Shown here: in pieces, positions 52,659 to 61,842 of the stretch
Layout: each line of letters opens with the position of its first letter
Position numbering within the stretch: position 1 is the stretch's first letter
Assembly (NCBI RefSeq): GCF_000737785.1
Contig: NZ_JPRO01000006.1
Coordinates: forward strand, 54,982-118,981
DNA length: 64,000 nt
Source of the DNA: Chryseobacterium luteum
GTDB lineage: Bacteria; Bacteroidota; Bacteroidia; Flavobacteriales; Weeksellaceae
Reading direction: 5' to 3'
Position numbers and translations under genes: made by a program
Notes under the pieces: generated by a model
Database searches by the model: none
What the model was told of the DNA's origin: nothing
The model's input: only the letters and a program-made list of their open reading frames with translations

Positions 52659-54023
52659 TTATTTTTTGATTGATTCTTTTTTCCAGTTGGCTTTGAATTT
52701 ACAGTTGTCATAGCGTCCGTCAATCGAGATAAAGGTTGTCGGCAGTTTAGAATTGACAAACTTTTCAATCATTTCATTACGCTTTTTATTAAGCGCCATC
52801 TGCTTGATCCTGTTATAATCTGTTTCCAGTGTAATCTGGTGGGCAGGAATAACGTCTTCCAATTTGATGATCTTTACTACTTTTCTCTTATTGTCCTCAT
52901 CTTCAAAAGCAGAAGTGATATCTCCTTTGTTCAGGCCTGCCAATTCATACGTAATAGATCCCGGAATGCTTTCTCTTTCGATTTTGTCCGAACCATCTGC
53001 ACCTGAAATAATACCAGCATTGAATTTCGTCTTTTTATCATCTGAGAATTTAAATGCCGCATCTTTAAATGTGATCTTGCCTGCAATAATAAGACCTTTG
53101 ATGCTGTCTAATTTTGCTTTGGCGGTTTTCATCTCATCATCAGTAGGTGTGGCTTTTAACAGGATGTGTCTTGCATCATATACTTTCCCTGATTTTTTGA
53201 TCAGCTGTATGATATGGTATCCGAATTCAGATTCAATAGGATCTGAGATCTCATTTTCCTGGAGGTTCAGAGCTGCTGCTTCAAACGGTTTTACCATTTG
53301 TCCTTTAGCAATATTTTTATAAAGTCCGCCATTTGCGGCAGATCCTTCATCTTCGGAATAAATCCTTGCCTGGCTTTCAAAAGTTTCCCCACCGGCAATA
53401 TCCTGTTTGATTTTCTTTAATCTTTTGATAAGATCATCTTTATGCGCCTCTGTAAGTTTAGGAAAAATCATGATCTGTGCCAGAGAGATTTCATCCTTTA
53501 TTTCCGGAAGCTGCATTTTGTAGAGGTTATAGAAGTCGGTAACCTCGTTCGGGGTTACGTCTGCCTTTTCAGTGATACGCTGATATTTCGCCTGTCCGTA
53601 GTACTGGTCTACATCTATCTTTTCGATAGCGTTTTTCATTTCATATCCATTTCTGAACTTATATGCAGCAAGCATTGTTTTTTCGTCAGGGAATTGGGAA
53701 AGCAACTGGCGGTATTTTGCATTCGCCTGCTCTTTAATGGCAGCAGAACGGTTTTCAATTAATGTATCTTTTTTAGCTTCGTATACAAGAAGTTTGTTGC
53801 TGATCAGGTTTTCAAGAAAGTCACATTTATCAGTTTCAGAGGCTCCCTGCTGTTTGGCATAATTTCTCTGCTCATTCACATCCGATTCCAAAACAATTTC
53901 ATCCCCGATAACAGCAGCAATACCATCCACTAATTCTCCGGGTTTTAGCTGAGCATTCATGTTTGAAGAGAATATCATCATGAAAATCCCAAGAAGAAAA
54001 GTGATTTTTAGTTTATTTGTCAT
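52659..54023 (-). CDS. SurA-like periplasmic peptidyl-prolyl isomerase
   Basis: A 454-aa periplasmic chaperone with signal peptide (LKITFLLGIFMMIFSSNMNAQ). The N-terminal SurA domain (GIAAVIGDEIVLESDVNEQ ... LENLISNKLLVYEAKKD) is followed by two parvulin domains (about 175-275, ISLAQIMIFPKL...; and 280-385, YDARHILLKATP...). It helps fold outer-membrane proteins. A -7 box TAAATTTG on the minus strand (plus 54045-54052) sits 21 nt before the ATG. Confidence 0.9.
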   Translation of the reverse strand: MTNKLKITFLLGIFMMIFSSNMNAQLKPGELVDGIAAVIGDEIVLESDVNEQRNYAKQQGASETDKCDFLENLISNKLLVYEAKKDTLIENRSAAIKEQANAKYRQLLSQFPDEKTMLAAYKFRNGYEMKNAIEKIDVDQYYGQAKYQRITEKADVTPNEVTDFYNLYKMQLPEIKDEISLAQIMIFPKLTEAHKDDLIKRLKKIKQDIAGGETFESQARIYSEDEGSAANGGLYKNIAKGQMVKPFEAAALNLQENEISDPIESEFGYHIIQLIKKSGKVYDARHILLKATPTDDEMKTAKAKLDSIKGLIIAGKITFKDAAFKFSDDKKTKFNAGIISGADGSDKIERESIPGSITYELAGLNKGDITSAFEDEDNKRKVVKIIKLEDVIPAHQITLETDYNRIKQMALNKKRNEMIEKFVNSKLPTTFISIDGRYDNCKFKANWKKESIKK

Positions 54024-54110
54024 TTTACTATTTTAAACAAGTTGCAAATTTAGAATACTTAACGAATTAGTCTAAATTTTTTATTATAAATATTTCTTAA
54101 AAAGACTTAT

Positions 54111-55034
54111 TTATTGCAGTTCAATATCGAATGTCGTTAATTCTTTGAATTGTCTTAATCTGTTGAACATATCAGATTCGTTTACTTCCTGGATTCTTTC
54201 TGTTCCGAATTTTTCAACGGTGAAAGAAGCCATGGCCGAACCTACAATTAAGGCAGATTTCATGGTCTCGAAATCTACCTTTCCTTTTTTAGCCAGATAA
54301 GCTGCAAAACCTCCGGCAAAAGTATCTCCCGCTCCGGTTGGATCGAAAACTTCTTCCAGCGGAAGTGCAGGGATAGCAAATACTTTATTGTCGTGGAAAA
54401 GTAAAGCTCCGTGCTCTCCTTTTTTAATAATTACATAATCAGGACCCATTGTGTGGATCTTTTTAGCGGCTTTTACCAAAGAATATTCACCGGAAAGCTG
54501 TCTTGCCTCTTCATCATTGATGGTAATAACATCAGTTTTGGCGATCATATCCATCAGAATATCCAAAGCTGAATCCATCCAGAAGTTCATGGTATCAAGA
54601 ATAACCAGTTTCGGACGTGTGTTCATCTTTTCCAGTACGGACAGCTGAACGCCGGGGTGCAGGTTCCCGAGCAGAAGGATTTCTGAATCCTGCATAGAAT
54701 CAGGGATTTTCGGATCAAAATTTTCCAGAACATTCACTTCTGTAGCCAAAGTATCTCTGGTATTCAGGTCATTATGGTATTTTCCGGACCAGAAGAATGT
54801 TTTTCCTTCTTTTACAATCTCAATTCCTTCAATATTTATTTCTCGGTCTGTGAACATATCAAGGTGCTCCTGTGGGAAATCTCCTCCAACAACGGAAACA
54901 ATACCAGATTTAACGCCTAAAACAGATGAAGTGATGCCGATATAAGTGGCTGCACCTCCTAAAATTTTATCAGTTTTACCAAATGGCGTTTCGATTGCAT
55001 CAAATGCAACGCTTCCTACAACTAAAAGTTTCAT
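54111..55034 (-). CDS. PfkB-family carbohydrate/nucleoside kinase
   Basis: A 307-aa cytoplasmic kinase. The start at 55034 (MKLLVVGSVAFDAIETPFG) is preferred to a TTG/ATG nine codons upstream because the family begins with this first strand. LGGAATYIGITSSVLG binds the sugar, and DPTGAGDTFAGGFAAYL is the PfkB signature 2 with the catalytic Asp. The substrate (ribose, adenosine or another sugar) cannot be set. It lies 27 nt after gldD on the same strand. Confidence 0.9.
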   Translation of the reverse strand: MKLLVVGSVAFDAIETPFGKTDKILGGAATYIGITSSVLGVKSGIVSVVGGDFPQEHLDMFTDREINIEGIEIVKEGKTFFWSGKYHNDLNTRDTLATEVNVLENFDPKIPDSMQDSEILLLGNLHPGVQLSVLEKMNTRPKLVILDTMNFWMDSALDILMDMIAKTDVITINDEEARQLSGEYSLVKAAKKIHTMGPDYVIIKKGEHGALLFHDNKVFAIPALPLEEVFDPTGAGDTFAGGFAAYLAKKGKVDFETMKSALIVGSAMASFTVEKFGTERIQEVNESDMFNRLRQFKELTTFDIELQ

Positions 55035-55061
55035 ATATTTTTCAATGTATTTTAAAGTCAA

Positions 55062-55619
55062 TTATTTTTTCCATTCAAAAGTGTCCAGCAGGTGCTTCAT
55101 ATCATCTTTGATATAGTTCACTGCCGGGGCCAGAGAATCGGGTTTCGGCCTTGTGTTAAAGTATAAATAAGCAGTCACGAAATGTTTTGTGCTGTCCGTA
55201 ATGTAAAATTGAAGATTGGAAGCGCTCTGTCCCTTCAGTTCATAGAAGTTTCCGTACACTTTTTTGTCAGGATATTCAAATGATTTAGTATCTATGGAAC
55301 TGGCTTTAATGGTATGCTCGTAAACCATTTTTTCAGCTTCTTTGATATGGTCGGCAAAATCATTCTGTATCGGATAGTAGGTCACAAAGACCTTTGCTTT
55401 CATTTTTGGATAATTGATATAATACCAGCAAGGCTTTTTAGCATCAGAAATCGATGCAAAGTCTGAATATTCAAAAGTATAGGCACAATTGTTTTCAAAC
55501 TTATGATATTTCGGTGCCGGATATTCCAGGCGGAGTTCCCCATAAGGTTTCGGAACATGATCTTTTCCGCATGAAACTAAAAGGAGTGATATAAAAATAA
55601 AAATGACGTTTTTTATCAT
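55062..55619 (-). CDS. gldD: Gliding motility lipoprotein GldD
   Basis: A 185-aa lipoprotein (MIKNVIFIFISLLLVSCGKD, lipid-modified Cys17). The mature start GELRLEYPAPKYHKF and the middle PCWYYINYPKMKAKVFVTYY match GldD, one of the proteins needed for flavobacterial gliding; it is required in Flavobacterium johnsoniae. The ATG at 55619 is chosen because a -7 box TACTTTTG (plus 55624-55631) ends just 4 nt before it. mutY is 44 nt upstream, the usual neighbourhood of gldD. Confidence 0.9.
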   Translation of the reverse strand: MIKNVIFIFISLLLVSCGKDHVPKPYGELRLEYPAPKYHKFENNCAYTFEYSDFASISDAKKPCWYYINYPKMKAKVFVTYYPIQNDFADHIKEAEKMVYEHTIKASSIDTKSFEYPDKKVYGNFYELKGQSASNLQFYITDSTKHFVTAYLYFNTRPKPDSLAPAVNYIKDDMKHLLDTFEWKK

Positions 55620-55663
55620 TTTGCAAAAGTACAAATTAGATTTTAGATTTTGGGAGACAAATT

Positions 55664-56698
55664 TCAGTCTTTCAGTGAGTTTTGGATATAGTTTTCCAAA
55701 GGCTTGGGAAAAGATTTATCATGAGATGCCATAAAGTCTGTGACCATGTATTGGTTTTCCTCAATAAAACTGTCCCAAACAGCTTCTGAATCTACCTCAA
55801 CATTTGAAATTTCAATGGTCAGGTTCTTATGGGTAAGCTTGTGGGTAATGGTTTTCACGTTTCTGACAAATGATTCCAGCTCCTCAGAAATAGCCAATGG
55901 AAACTCAAATAATTTTTTCCAGATAAAATCATCTTTTCTCTGCTGTATCAAAAACTGACCGTTTCTGTGTACGAAATAATACTTCAGGGCGAGGTCTTCT
56001 GTTTTGACCTTTTTTGTTTTGACAGGGAAATCTGATATTTTCTGCATGGAAAACGCAAGGCAGTCATCATTCACAGGACATTCACCACAAAGGGGATTTT
56101 TAGGCTTGCAGATCTCTGAACCAAGATCCATCATGGCCTGATTAAAATCTCCGACATTGTCCGGTATGACCAATTCCGCAAGCTGTGAGAAATAAGAAAA
56201 AGCTTTTGAATTGGAAATATCGAAACTATCCGCAAAAATACGGCTTAAAACTCTGTAAAAATTACCGTCAACAGCAGGCATTCTGCCCCCGAAACAGATG
56301 CTTGATACCGCAGCAGCTGTGTACTTCCCTACTCCTTTTAATTTTAAAATCTCTTCATAATCAGAGGGGAAAACGCCATGATAATCGTTCATAATCTGCT
56401 GGGAAGCCTTATGGATATTAATGGCTCTTGAATAGTATCCAAGGCCTTTCCAGTAGAGCAGCACTTCATTTTCTTCAGCTTCAGCCAGAGTTTTTACATC
56501 GGGAAATCTTTTAATGAAGTTATTATAATGATTGAGTCCCTGACTGATCCTTGTCTGCTGAAAAACAATTTCGCAGATCCAGATCTTGTAAGGGTCTTTT
56601 GTCTGTCTGAAAGGCAGATCTCTTGCATTTTTTCCGTACCAGGTCAGTAATTTATTTCCAATGTGGAGAAAATCTGAGCTTTTATTATCTTTTTCCAA
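55664..56698 (-). CDS. mutY: A/G-specific adenine glycosylase MutY
   Basis: A 344-aa base-excision repair enzyme that removes adenine opposite 8-oxoguanine. Helix-hairpin-helix LKGVGKYTAAAVSSICFG, catalytic Asp in VGDFNQAMMDLGS, and the [4Fe-4S] loop C-x6-C-x2-C-x5-C (CKPKNPLCGECPVNDDC) are intact. The C-terminal NUDIX-like domain that recognises 8-oxoG is present (FLIQQRKDDFIWKKLFEFPL). A -7 box TATCTTTG (plus 56772-56779) gives a leader of about 70 nt. Confidence 0.95.
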   Translation of the reverse strand: MEKDNKSSDFLHIGNKLLTWYGKNARDLPFRQTKDPYKIWICEIVFQQTRISQGLNHYNNFIKRFPDVKTLAEAEENEVLLYWKGLGYYSRAINIHKASQQIMNDYHGVFPSDYEEILKLKGVGKYTAAAVSSICFGGRMPAVDGNFYRVLSRIFADSFDISNSKAFSYFSQLAELVIPDNVGDFNQAMMDLGSEICKPKNPLCGECPVNDDCLAFSMQKISDFPVKTKKVKTEDLALKYYFVHRNGQFLIQQRKDDFIWKKLFEFPLAISEELESFVRNVKTITHKLTHKNLTIEISNVEVDSEAVWDSFIEENQYMVTDFMASHDKSFPKPLENYIQNSLKD

Positions 56699-56782
56699 AA
56701 ACCTAAGTCTGTTTAAATGATATAAGGGAATTTTCAGTCAGTGTTTTATTAAGACTTCCGTTCCCATCCTGCAAAGATAAAA

Positions 56783-57256
56783 TTATTTATCCTTTTTAAC
56801 AGAGTATACCGGAGCTGCTTTCAGCCACTTGTATTTAAGATTTCTTTCTGCGGCGATAAACCGGTAGCCTTCAAGCTTTTTAAGATAAAGATAGATGGAG
56901 TCGCTTTTTAGCTTAAGCCGTTGATCGGACAGGAACATAAACGGATAATCGACCACTGAATCTCTTATTGTTTTCATTACTTTTCCGGATCTGACCTTGT
57001 AAAGAAAGAATGTTTTTCCTCTTCCTTTTGAACTGTCGGCCAGCTTGACATTTGAACTTGCTATAACCAGCTCGCTGCCGTCAAAGCATTCTTCTTCGTT
57101 CATTATGTAGGCTTTTCCCTTCTGGCGTTCGTCTTTAAAAAGATCCACGGCATAATGATCGGGCTCCTGGTATTTTTTTTCGCATCCCGCCAATACAACC
57201 AGCAGGAACAGAGGCAGAAGTAAGCTTATTTTTGTTTGGATCGCATTAGTTTTCAT
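56783..57256 (-). CDS. Lipoprotein of unknown function near tssBC
   Basis: A 157-aa lipoprotein. The start at 57256 gives a clean signal (TKISLLLPLFLLVVLAGC); a longer frame to 57361 overlaps tssC and its terminator and is rejected. The mature part is charged and beta-rich (GKTFFLYKVRSGKVMKTI) with one further Cys. It is separated from tssC by a terminator, so it is probably transcribed independently. A role as an accessory lipoprotein of the type VI system is possible but not shown. Confidence 0.6.
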   Translation of the reverse strand: MKTNAIQTKISLLLPLFLLVVLAGCEKKYQEPDHYAVDLFKDERQKGKAYIMNEEECFDGSELVIASSNVKLADSSKGRGKTFFLYKVRSGKVMKTIRDSVVDYPFMFLSDQRLKLKSDSIYLYLKKLEGYRFIAAERNLKYKWLKAAPVYSVKKDK

Positions 57257-57269
57257 ATGAATGGCAGTA

Positions 57270-57300
57270 AAAAACCGATGTAAGAATGCATCGGTTTTAT
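57270..57300 (-). terminator. Terminator of tssBC
   Basis: AAACCGATG pairs with CATCGGTTT around a 9-nt loop; on the minus strand it ends in a T run. Confidence 0.85.
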
Positions 57301-57320
57301 TATTAAAAATTGGTTGATTA

Positions 57321-58682
57321 CTATTCCTGAGTATACTGTGCATCCCATTCATTACCGTCATCTCCTTTGTGTCCGTCCAATTTAATAACGAAACTTTTTG
57401 TAGGGAAATAAGGGGTCATACGGATATCCAGCCATACTCTGTCTTTATTGACTCTGTCCTGCTCGAAACGAACAATTTTGAACTTTTCAATAAGCTTGTC
57501 CGGACCTTTGATGTTGTCCAGGAATGTTACGATCTGTCTTCTTAAATCGTCCTCGTTCTTGGCGTTCCAGTTTTCGAAAGCTCTTCTGTTCAGGAAGTCG
57601 AGTAAAACTTTAGTTACATAATCGAATACACGTACTACTGAGTAGGTCTGAAGACCGATATTATCTCCTGTAAACAGTGTTTTTGCGGAGAATGCCATGA
57701 TCTTACCGTATTCGTTTACCATCGGAACCAGACCCATTTTTTCCAACTGGGAAATTTCACTTTTCTTCAGTTCGAATTTTACGGCATCTACTTCGTTGAT
57801 ATTACCATGTTTTTTACCTGCTGCCACCTGAGACATTAAGGTTTTGTGGATTTTTCCTGCCAATGAAGTGGAAGGCGGAAGCTCTACGTTCTCTTCTTCT
57901 CCTACTTCTTCTGCTCTTCCTCTGCCTACAAGCCAGTTACACGTCATAATAACGTTACTTCTGTGAAGCTCGCCACCGGTAAGGTTGGCTGAGTGGAACA
58001 AGTCTACCACGTCATCCGGTTTATCAAGATTAGCAAAGTCGGTAACCATCATTACTTTGTTTTCGTTACAGATCTTTGCCCATTTTTCAATAACTTTATT
58101 TGAACCTAAATATCCGGGTATGGCTAAGATAGAATAGTTATCCCTAAGATCTAAACGGTCGTAATAGTTTTTGAATTCGTCGGAAATGGCATCAATGAAC
58201 AAAGGATTATCAAGATCTGAAACCTGTTCAAGGCTTGCATTAACGATGCTTACGTTATCCACTTTATCCAGTTCTGTGTTTTTGTAGAATTGGGCTACAG
58301 TTCTGTAGTTGGTTTCCAGCAAACGCACTGCATCAAGTGTATTTTTAAGATTGGTTTTTAAGTTCTGGTCAGCCGCCTGCGCTTTGGTTTTGCAGACATC
58401 TGCCATTTTATCTGCAGGTTCGTTGCCCTCCAGAAGACTTACCCAAAGGCTTATTTTTTGAAGAAGCTCTTTTCTTTCGTCTGTTTTATTACTGTCTGTC
58501 AGGAAAATTTCTTTCCTGGCTTTTCTAGTAGGGTTCATATTGGCGATACCGTCTACAACGGATTCAACAAAGCCAAAACCTCCTATTTTATTAAGCTCTG
58601 CAAGCGGGTTGCCTTTCGGCTGTCCTGAATGTTGCTGCTGCCCCTGCTGTTGGCTCTCTTGTGCCTGTAATTTGCTATCCAT
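57321..58682 (-). CDS. tssC: Type VI secretion sheath protein TssC (VipB), Bacteroidetes type
   Basis: A 453-aa large sheath subunit of a contractile injection apparatus (T6SS subtype iii). After a Gln-rich N-terminus, the TssC core shows DAISDEFKNYYDRLDLRDNYSILAIPGYLGSNKVIEKWAKICNEN, VMMVTDFANLDKPDDVVDLF, and VRVFDYVTKVLLDFLNRRAFENWN; the C-terminal ...YFPTKSFVIKLDGHKGDDG matches the Bacteroidetes family. It polymerises with TssB around the tube. It lies 21 nt after tssB and is closed by its own terminator, so the pair is a two-gene operon, away from the rest of the system. Confidence 0.92.
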   Translation of the reverse strand: MDSKLQAQESQQQGQQQHSGQPKGNPLAELNKIGGFGFVESVVDGIANMNPTRKARKEIFLTDSNKTDERKELLQKISLWVSLLEGNEPADKMADVCKTKAQAADQNLKTNLKNTLDAVRLLETNYRTVAQFYKNTELDKVDNVSIVNASLEQVSDLDNPLFIDAISDEFKNYYDRLDLRDNYSILAIPGYLGSNKVIEKWAKICNENKVMMVTDFANLDKPDDVVDLFHSANLTGGELHRSNVIMTCNWLVGRGRAEEVGEEENVELPPSTSLAGKIHKTLMSQVAAGKKHGNINEVDAVKFELKKSEISQLEKMGLVPMVNEYGKIMAFSAKTLFTGDNIGLQTYSVVRVFDYVTKVLLDFLNRRAFENWNAKNEDDLRRQIVTFLDNIKGPDKLIEKFKIVRFEQDRVNKDRVWLDIRMTPYFPTKSFVIKLDGHKGDDGNEWDAQYTQE

Positions 58683-58703
58683 GATTTGATTTAGTGTAAA
58701 TAG

Positions 58704-59150
58704 TTATTTTTCAAGTTCTTGTGCCACATCTTTCAGTACTTCGATGAACGCAGCTCTGGTCTGGTCATTCTCAAGCATGTTGCGCAGAATTTTGTTGGTT
58801 TTCAGCTGTCGTACGATTTTATTGTACTGCTCCTGTTCCATGCTAAGCTGCTGTAAATACTCTGATTTCTGGGTAAGATTTTTAGGAGTGAAGTCTGCAA
58901 GATTCTGAAACCGGAATTCTTCTTCTACAATGCTCCCCTCTTCCGTTTCGTGCTGTACAGCTACAGAAGGTTGAAAATGTCTGAAGACGTCGTCCACGGT
59001 CTTTAATCCTGTTACAATTTCAGGGTTATAAGATTCTTCTGTGGTAAGCTGGCTTACTATCAGAGATTTATTTTCCTGTATTTCCTGAATAGCTTCATTA
59101 GCGTCCACTTTTACTTCGTTGCCGCCAACACCATAATTAAACATTGCCAT
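58704..59150 (-). CDS. tssB: Type VI secretion sheath protein TssB (VipA), Bacteroidetes type
   Basis: A 148-aa small sheath subunit. The start at 59150 (MAMFNYGVGGNEVKVDANEAIQEIQ) is preferred; the open frame extends to 59264 with an Asn-rich, improbable N-terminus. QLTTEESYNPEIVTGLKTVDDVFRHFQPSV and LADFTPKNLTQKSEYLQQL mark the family, and the C-terminus forms the handshake strand with TssC. Together the two genes give the complete sheath but no baseplate, tube or membrane-complex gene is seen in the window. Confidence 0.9.
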   Translation of the reverse strand: MAMFNYGVGGNEVKVDANEAIQEIQENKSLIVSQLTTEESYNPEIVTGLKTVDDVFRHFQPSVAVQHETEEGSIVEEEFRFQNLADFTPKNLTQKSEYLQQLSMEQEQYNKIVRQLKTNKILRNMLENDQTRAAFIEVLKDVAQELEK

Positions 59151-59369
59151 ATTATTATTATTTTGAGATTTCTGATTTTGGTTTGGATCTGTCTTTGAAT
59201 AATTTACTGATGAATCAAATAAATTGCCAATCCAATGTTTAAATTTAAAAAAAAACTGTAACATACAAAATTTTGTAAAGATTTTTCTTGAAATATTAAT
59301 TTAACCCATAATATATACACCGTAAAATCATTACTTTACGACATCACTAAACTATGAAAAAAATAAATA

Positions 59370-59398
59370 AAAAACGCATCATTTCTGATACGTTTTTC
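59370..59398 (-). terminator. Terminator of the first M13 peptidase gene
   Basis: AAAACGTATC pairs with GATGCGTTTT (one G-T pair) read on the minus strand, and T residues follow. Confidence 0.7.
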
Positions 59399-59421
59399 TT
59401 TTCTAACAATTTTTGGTTATT

Positions 59422-61518
59422 CTACCAGATTTTTATCCTGTCCTGTGGTGCTTTGTACATTTTGTCACCGGGTTTTATATCAAATGCTTTGATGAATGCA
59501 TCCTGATTGACCAGTGGACCGAATGCCCTGAACACTCCGGGAGAGTGCGGGTCTGTCTTTACCTGGTTGATCATATACTGGTCGGTAGATTTGGTTCTCC
59601 AAACCGTTGCCCAGCTCATAAAAAACCTCTGATCCTGCGTAAATCCACTGATCTTGCCCGGGTTTCCTTTATCTTTCAGGTACATCTGAAGGGCATCATA
59701 AGCTACCGCTACCCCACCCAGGTCACCAATATTTTCACCGCTTGTGAATTTACCGTTTACAAAGCTTCCTTTTACGGGTTCGTAAGCACCGTACTGGGCG
59801 GCCAGCTGTGCTACTTTGGCATCAAAGTTCTTACGGTCTTCATCCGTCCACCAGTTATTGAGGTTTCCATCACCGTCAAAACGCGAACCGCTGTCATCAA
59901 ATCCGTGAGAGATCTCATGTCCGATCACAGCTCCGATACCTCCAAAGTTCACAGCAGCATCAGCTTTAGGGTTATAGAAAGGAGGCTGAAGAATGGCGGC
60001 CGGAAAAACGATCTCATTGTTTGATCCGCTGTAATAAGCGTTTACAGTTTGCGGAGACATTCCCCATTCTGTTTTGTCCACCGGTTTTCCTACTTTATCC
60101 AGACTTCTCTGGTACTGCCACCCGGCTACATTCTGAAGATTGGAATATAAAGTGGCTCCCTGTTTTGGAGATTCTACCTTTAACTGGGTATAATCTTTCC
60201 ATTTATCCGGATAAGCGATCTTTACAGTGAATTTAGAAAGCTTTTCCTGTGCTTTCACTTTCGTGGCCGGAGACATCCAGTCCATATCATTAATATGTGT
60301 TTTGAATGATTTTAAAATATAATCAATATACATCTCCATCTGGGCTTTTGCTTCGGGAGTGAAATATTTTTCAACATATAATTTTCCGAAAGCCTCACCA
60401 AGAACTCCGTTGACAAGACCAAGCCCTCTTTTGTTCATCGGGCGCTGCTCTTTCTGGCCCTGAAGATATTTTGAATAGAAATCAAATCTGATCTGCTCCA
60501 GTTTATCATCAAGATTGCTGGCATTACCGTTGATCAAGTGATATTTCAGATAATCTTTTAACAGCGGAAGGTTCTTTTCTGTGATGAACTGATCCATATT
60601 CTGGTAATATTTCAGCTCTCCAATAATTACTTTATCTGTATTTACGCCTGCATCTTTGAGATATTTAGCCAGGTTAACATTTTTAACCAGCCCTGAAAGT
60701 TCAGTCACATTTTTAGGATTGTATCTCAAATTGGCATCTCTGTTCTGCTCAAGAGTCAATAAATAATTGGCTAGCTGCTTTTCGAAGTCAACAACATTTT
60801 TGGCTGCAGATTCAGAATTTTTATATCCTAAAACCCCGAATAATTTTCCAACGTAAGATTGATACTCTGCCAGTGTTTTCGTGTTTGCTTCATTCACTTT
60901 CTGATAATAATCTCTTCCTAAACCAAGATCGGGACCGCCAAGATATACCGCATTCATTTTAGAATTCTTCATATCTGCGCTTACTCTCCATCCATAGAAA
61001 GAATTATCGCCTAATTTTGTAGCTTCAAGAAGGTATTTCTGCAGGTCATTAAGGTTTTTAACGGCCTCTATTTTTGCCAGATCTCCTTTAATAGGATTTA
61101 GTCCATCTGCATTTCTTTGGTTTACATCCATAAAAGATGCGTAGAGATTCTGGATTTTCTGTCCTTCTGATCCTTCGGCATAGCTTTCGGATAAAATTTT
61201 GTTCAGAATATCAAGAGAAGCATCATCCACATTTTCTCTCAAAGCATTGAAAGAGCCCCAACTTGCTTTATCTGAAGGAATCTGAGTAGTTTTCACCCAA
61301 TTTCCGTTCACATAGCTAAAAAAATCATCCTGCGGGCGAACGCTTTTATCCATATAAGACAAATTGATTCCTTCCTCTTTCATTTCTTCTTTCGCAGGTT
61401 CTGCAACAGCCACGGCAGTTTCAGCTTTTGTTTCTGTCCCGGCAGTTTTAGCCGCACCGCATGAGTTTAAAAATACAATGCCTGAAAGGGCAAGTATTCC
61501 AATATTTAGCTTTTTCAT
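59422..61518 (-). CDS. M13-family zinc metallopeptidase lipoprotein (PepO/neprilysin-like)
   Basis: A 698-aa peptidase. The ATG at 61518 gives a lipoprotein signal (MKKLNIGILALSGIVFLNSC); an upstream in-frame ATG at 61554 adds only 12 residues. The M13 N domain starts SVRPQDDFFSYVNGNWVKTT. The catalytic C domain has NAYYSGSNNEIVFPAAILQPP, zinc site GHEISHGFDD (HExxH) and ENIGDLGGV (ExxxD). It should degrade oligopeptides in the periplasm or on the cell surface. The second copy lies 324 nt upstream on the same strand. Confidence 0.93.
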   Translation of the reverse strand: MKKLNIGILALSGIVFLNSCGAAKTAGTETKAETAVAVAEPAKEEMKEEGINLSYMDKSVRPQDDFFSYVNGNWVKTTQIPSDKASWGSFNALRENVDDASLDILNKILSESYAEGSEGQKIQNLYASFMDVNQRNADGLNPIKGDLAKIEAVKNLNDLQKYLLEATKLGDNSFYGWRVSADMKNSKMNAVYLGGPDLGLGRDYYQKVNEANTKTLAEYQSYVGKLFGVLGYKNSESAAKNVVDFEKQLANYLLTLEQNRDANLRYNPKNVTELSGLVKNVNLAKYLKDAGVNTDKVIIGELKYYQNMDQFITEKNLPLLKDYLKYHLINGNASNLDDKLEQIRFDFYSKYLQGQKEQRPMNKRGLGLVNGVLGEAFGKLYVEKYFTPEAKAQMEMYIDYILKSFKTHINDMDWMSPATKVKAQEKLSKFTVKIAYPDKWKDYTQLKVESPKQGATLYSNLQNVAGWQYQRSLDKVGKPVDKTEWGMSPQTVNAYYSGSNNEIVFPAAILQPPFYNPKADAAVNFGGIGAVIGHEISHGFDDSGSRFDGDGNLNNWWTDEDRKNFDAKVAQLAAQYGAYEPVKGSFVNGKFTSGENIGDLGGVAVAYDALQMYLKDKGNPGKISGFTQDQRFFMSWATVWRTKSTDQYMINQVKTDPHSPGVFRAFGPLVNQDAFIKAFDIKPGDKMYKAPQDRIKIW

Positions 61519-61554
61519 TAAAAATTGTTTTTGATTTTTACACAAACTTACCAA

Positions 61555-61794
61555 ATATACGAACTTTAATAATAAGTGATAAATGATTAATGATAATTGA
61601 TAAATGATGAGGAATTGACAGTGAGGTTGTTGAGTTTGAGAGTATGAGTGTTTTAGTGTTTTAGTGTTTTAGGATAAAAAAGCGAGCTATCATGAATCAG
61701 AATGATTTATTCAATTTCAACCCCGAAATTTGTACTCCCTGTATCTCGAAACTCGCATCTGCTATCCATAACGTAACAGCTGCCACATAAAAAC
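61555..61794. repeat. Intergenic low-complexity repeats
   Basis: Contains degenerate GTGATAAATGAT units (about 61572-61610) like those at 27105 and 29570 between permease genes, and three tandem GTTTTAGT units (about 61648-61672). No gene is seen. Confidence 0.5.
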
Positions 61795-61823
61795 AAAAAA
61801 CCGCTCATTGCTGAACGGTTTTT
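61795..61823 (-). terminator. Terminator of the second M13 peptidase gene
   Basis: AAAACCGTTC pairs with GAGCGGTTTT (one G-T pair) on the minus strand, with T residues after it. Confidence 0.8.
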
Positions 61824-61842
61824 GCTATTTTCCTGTAAATTA

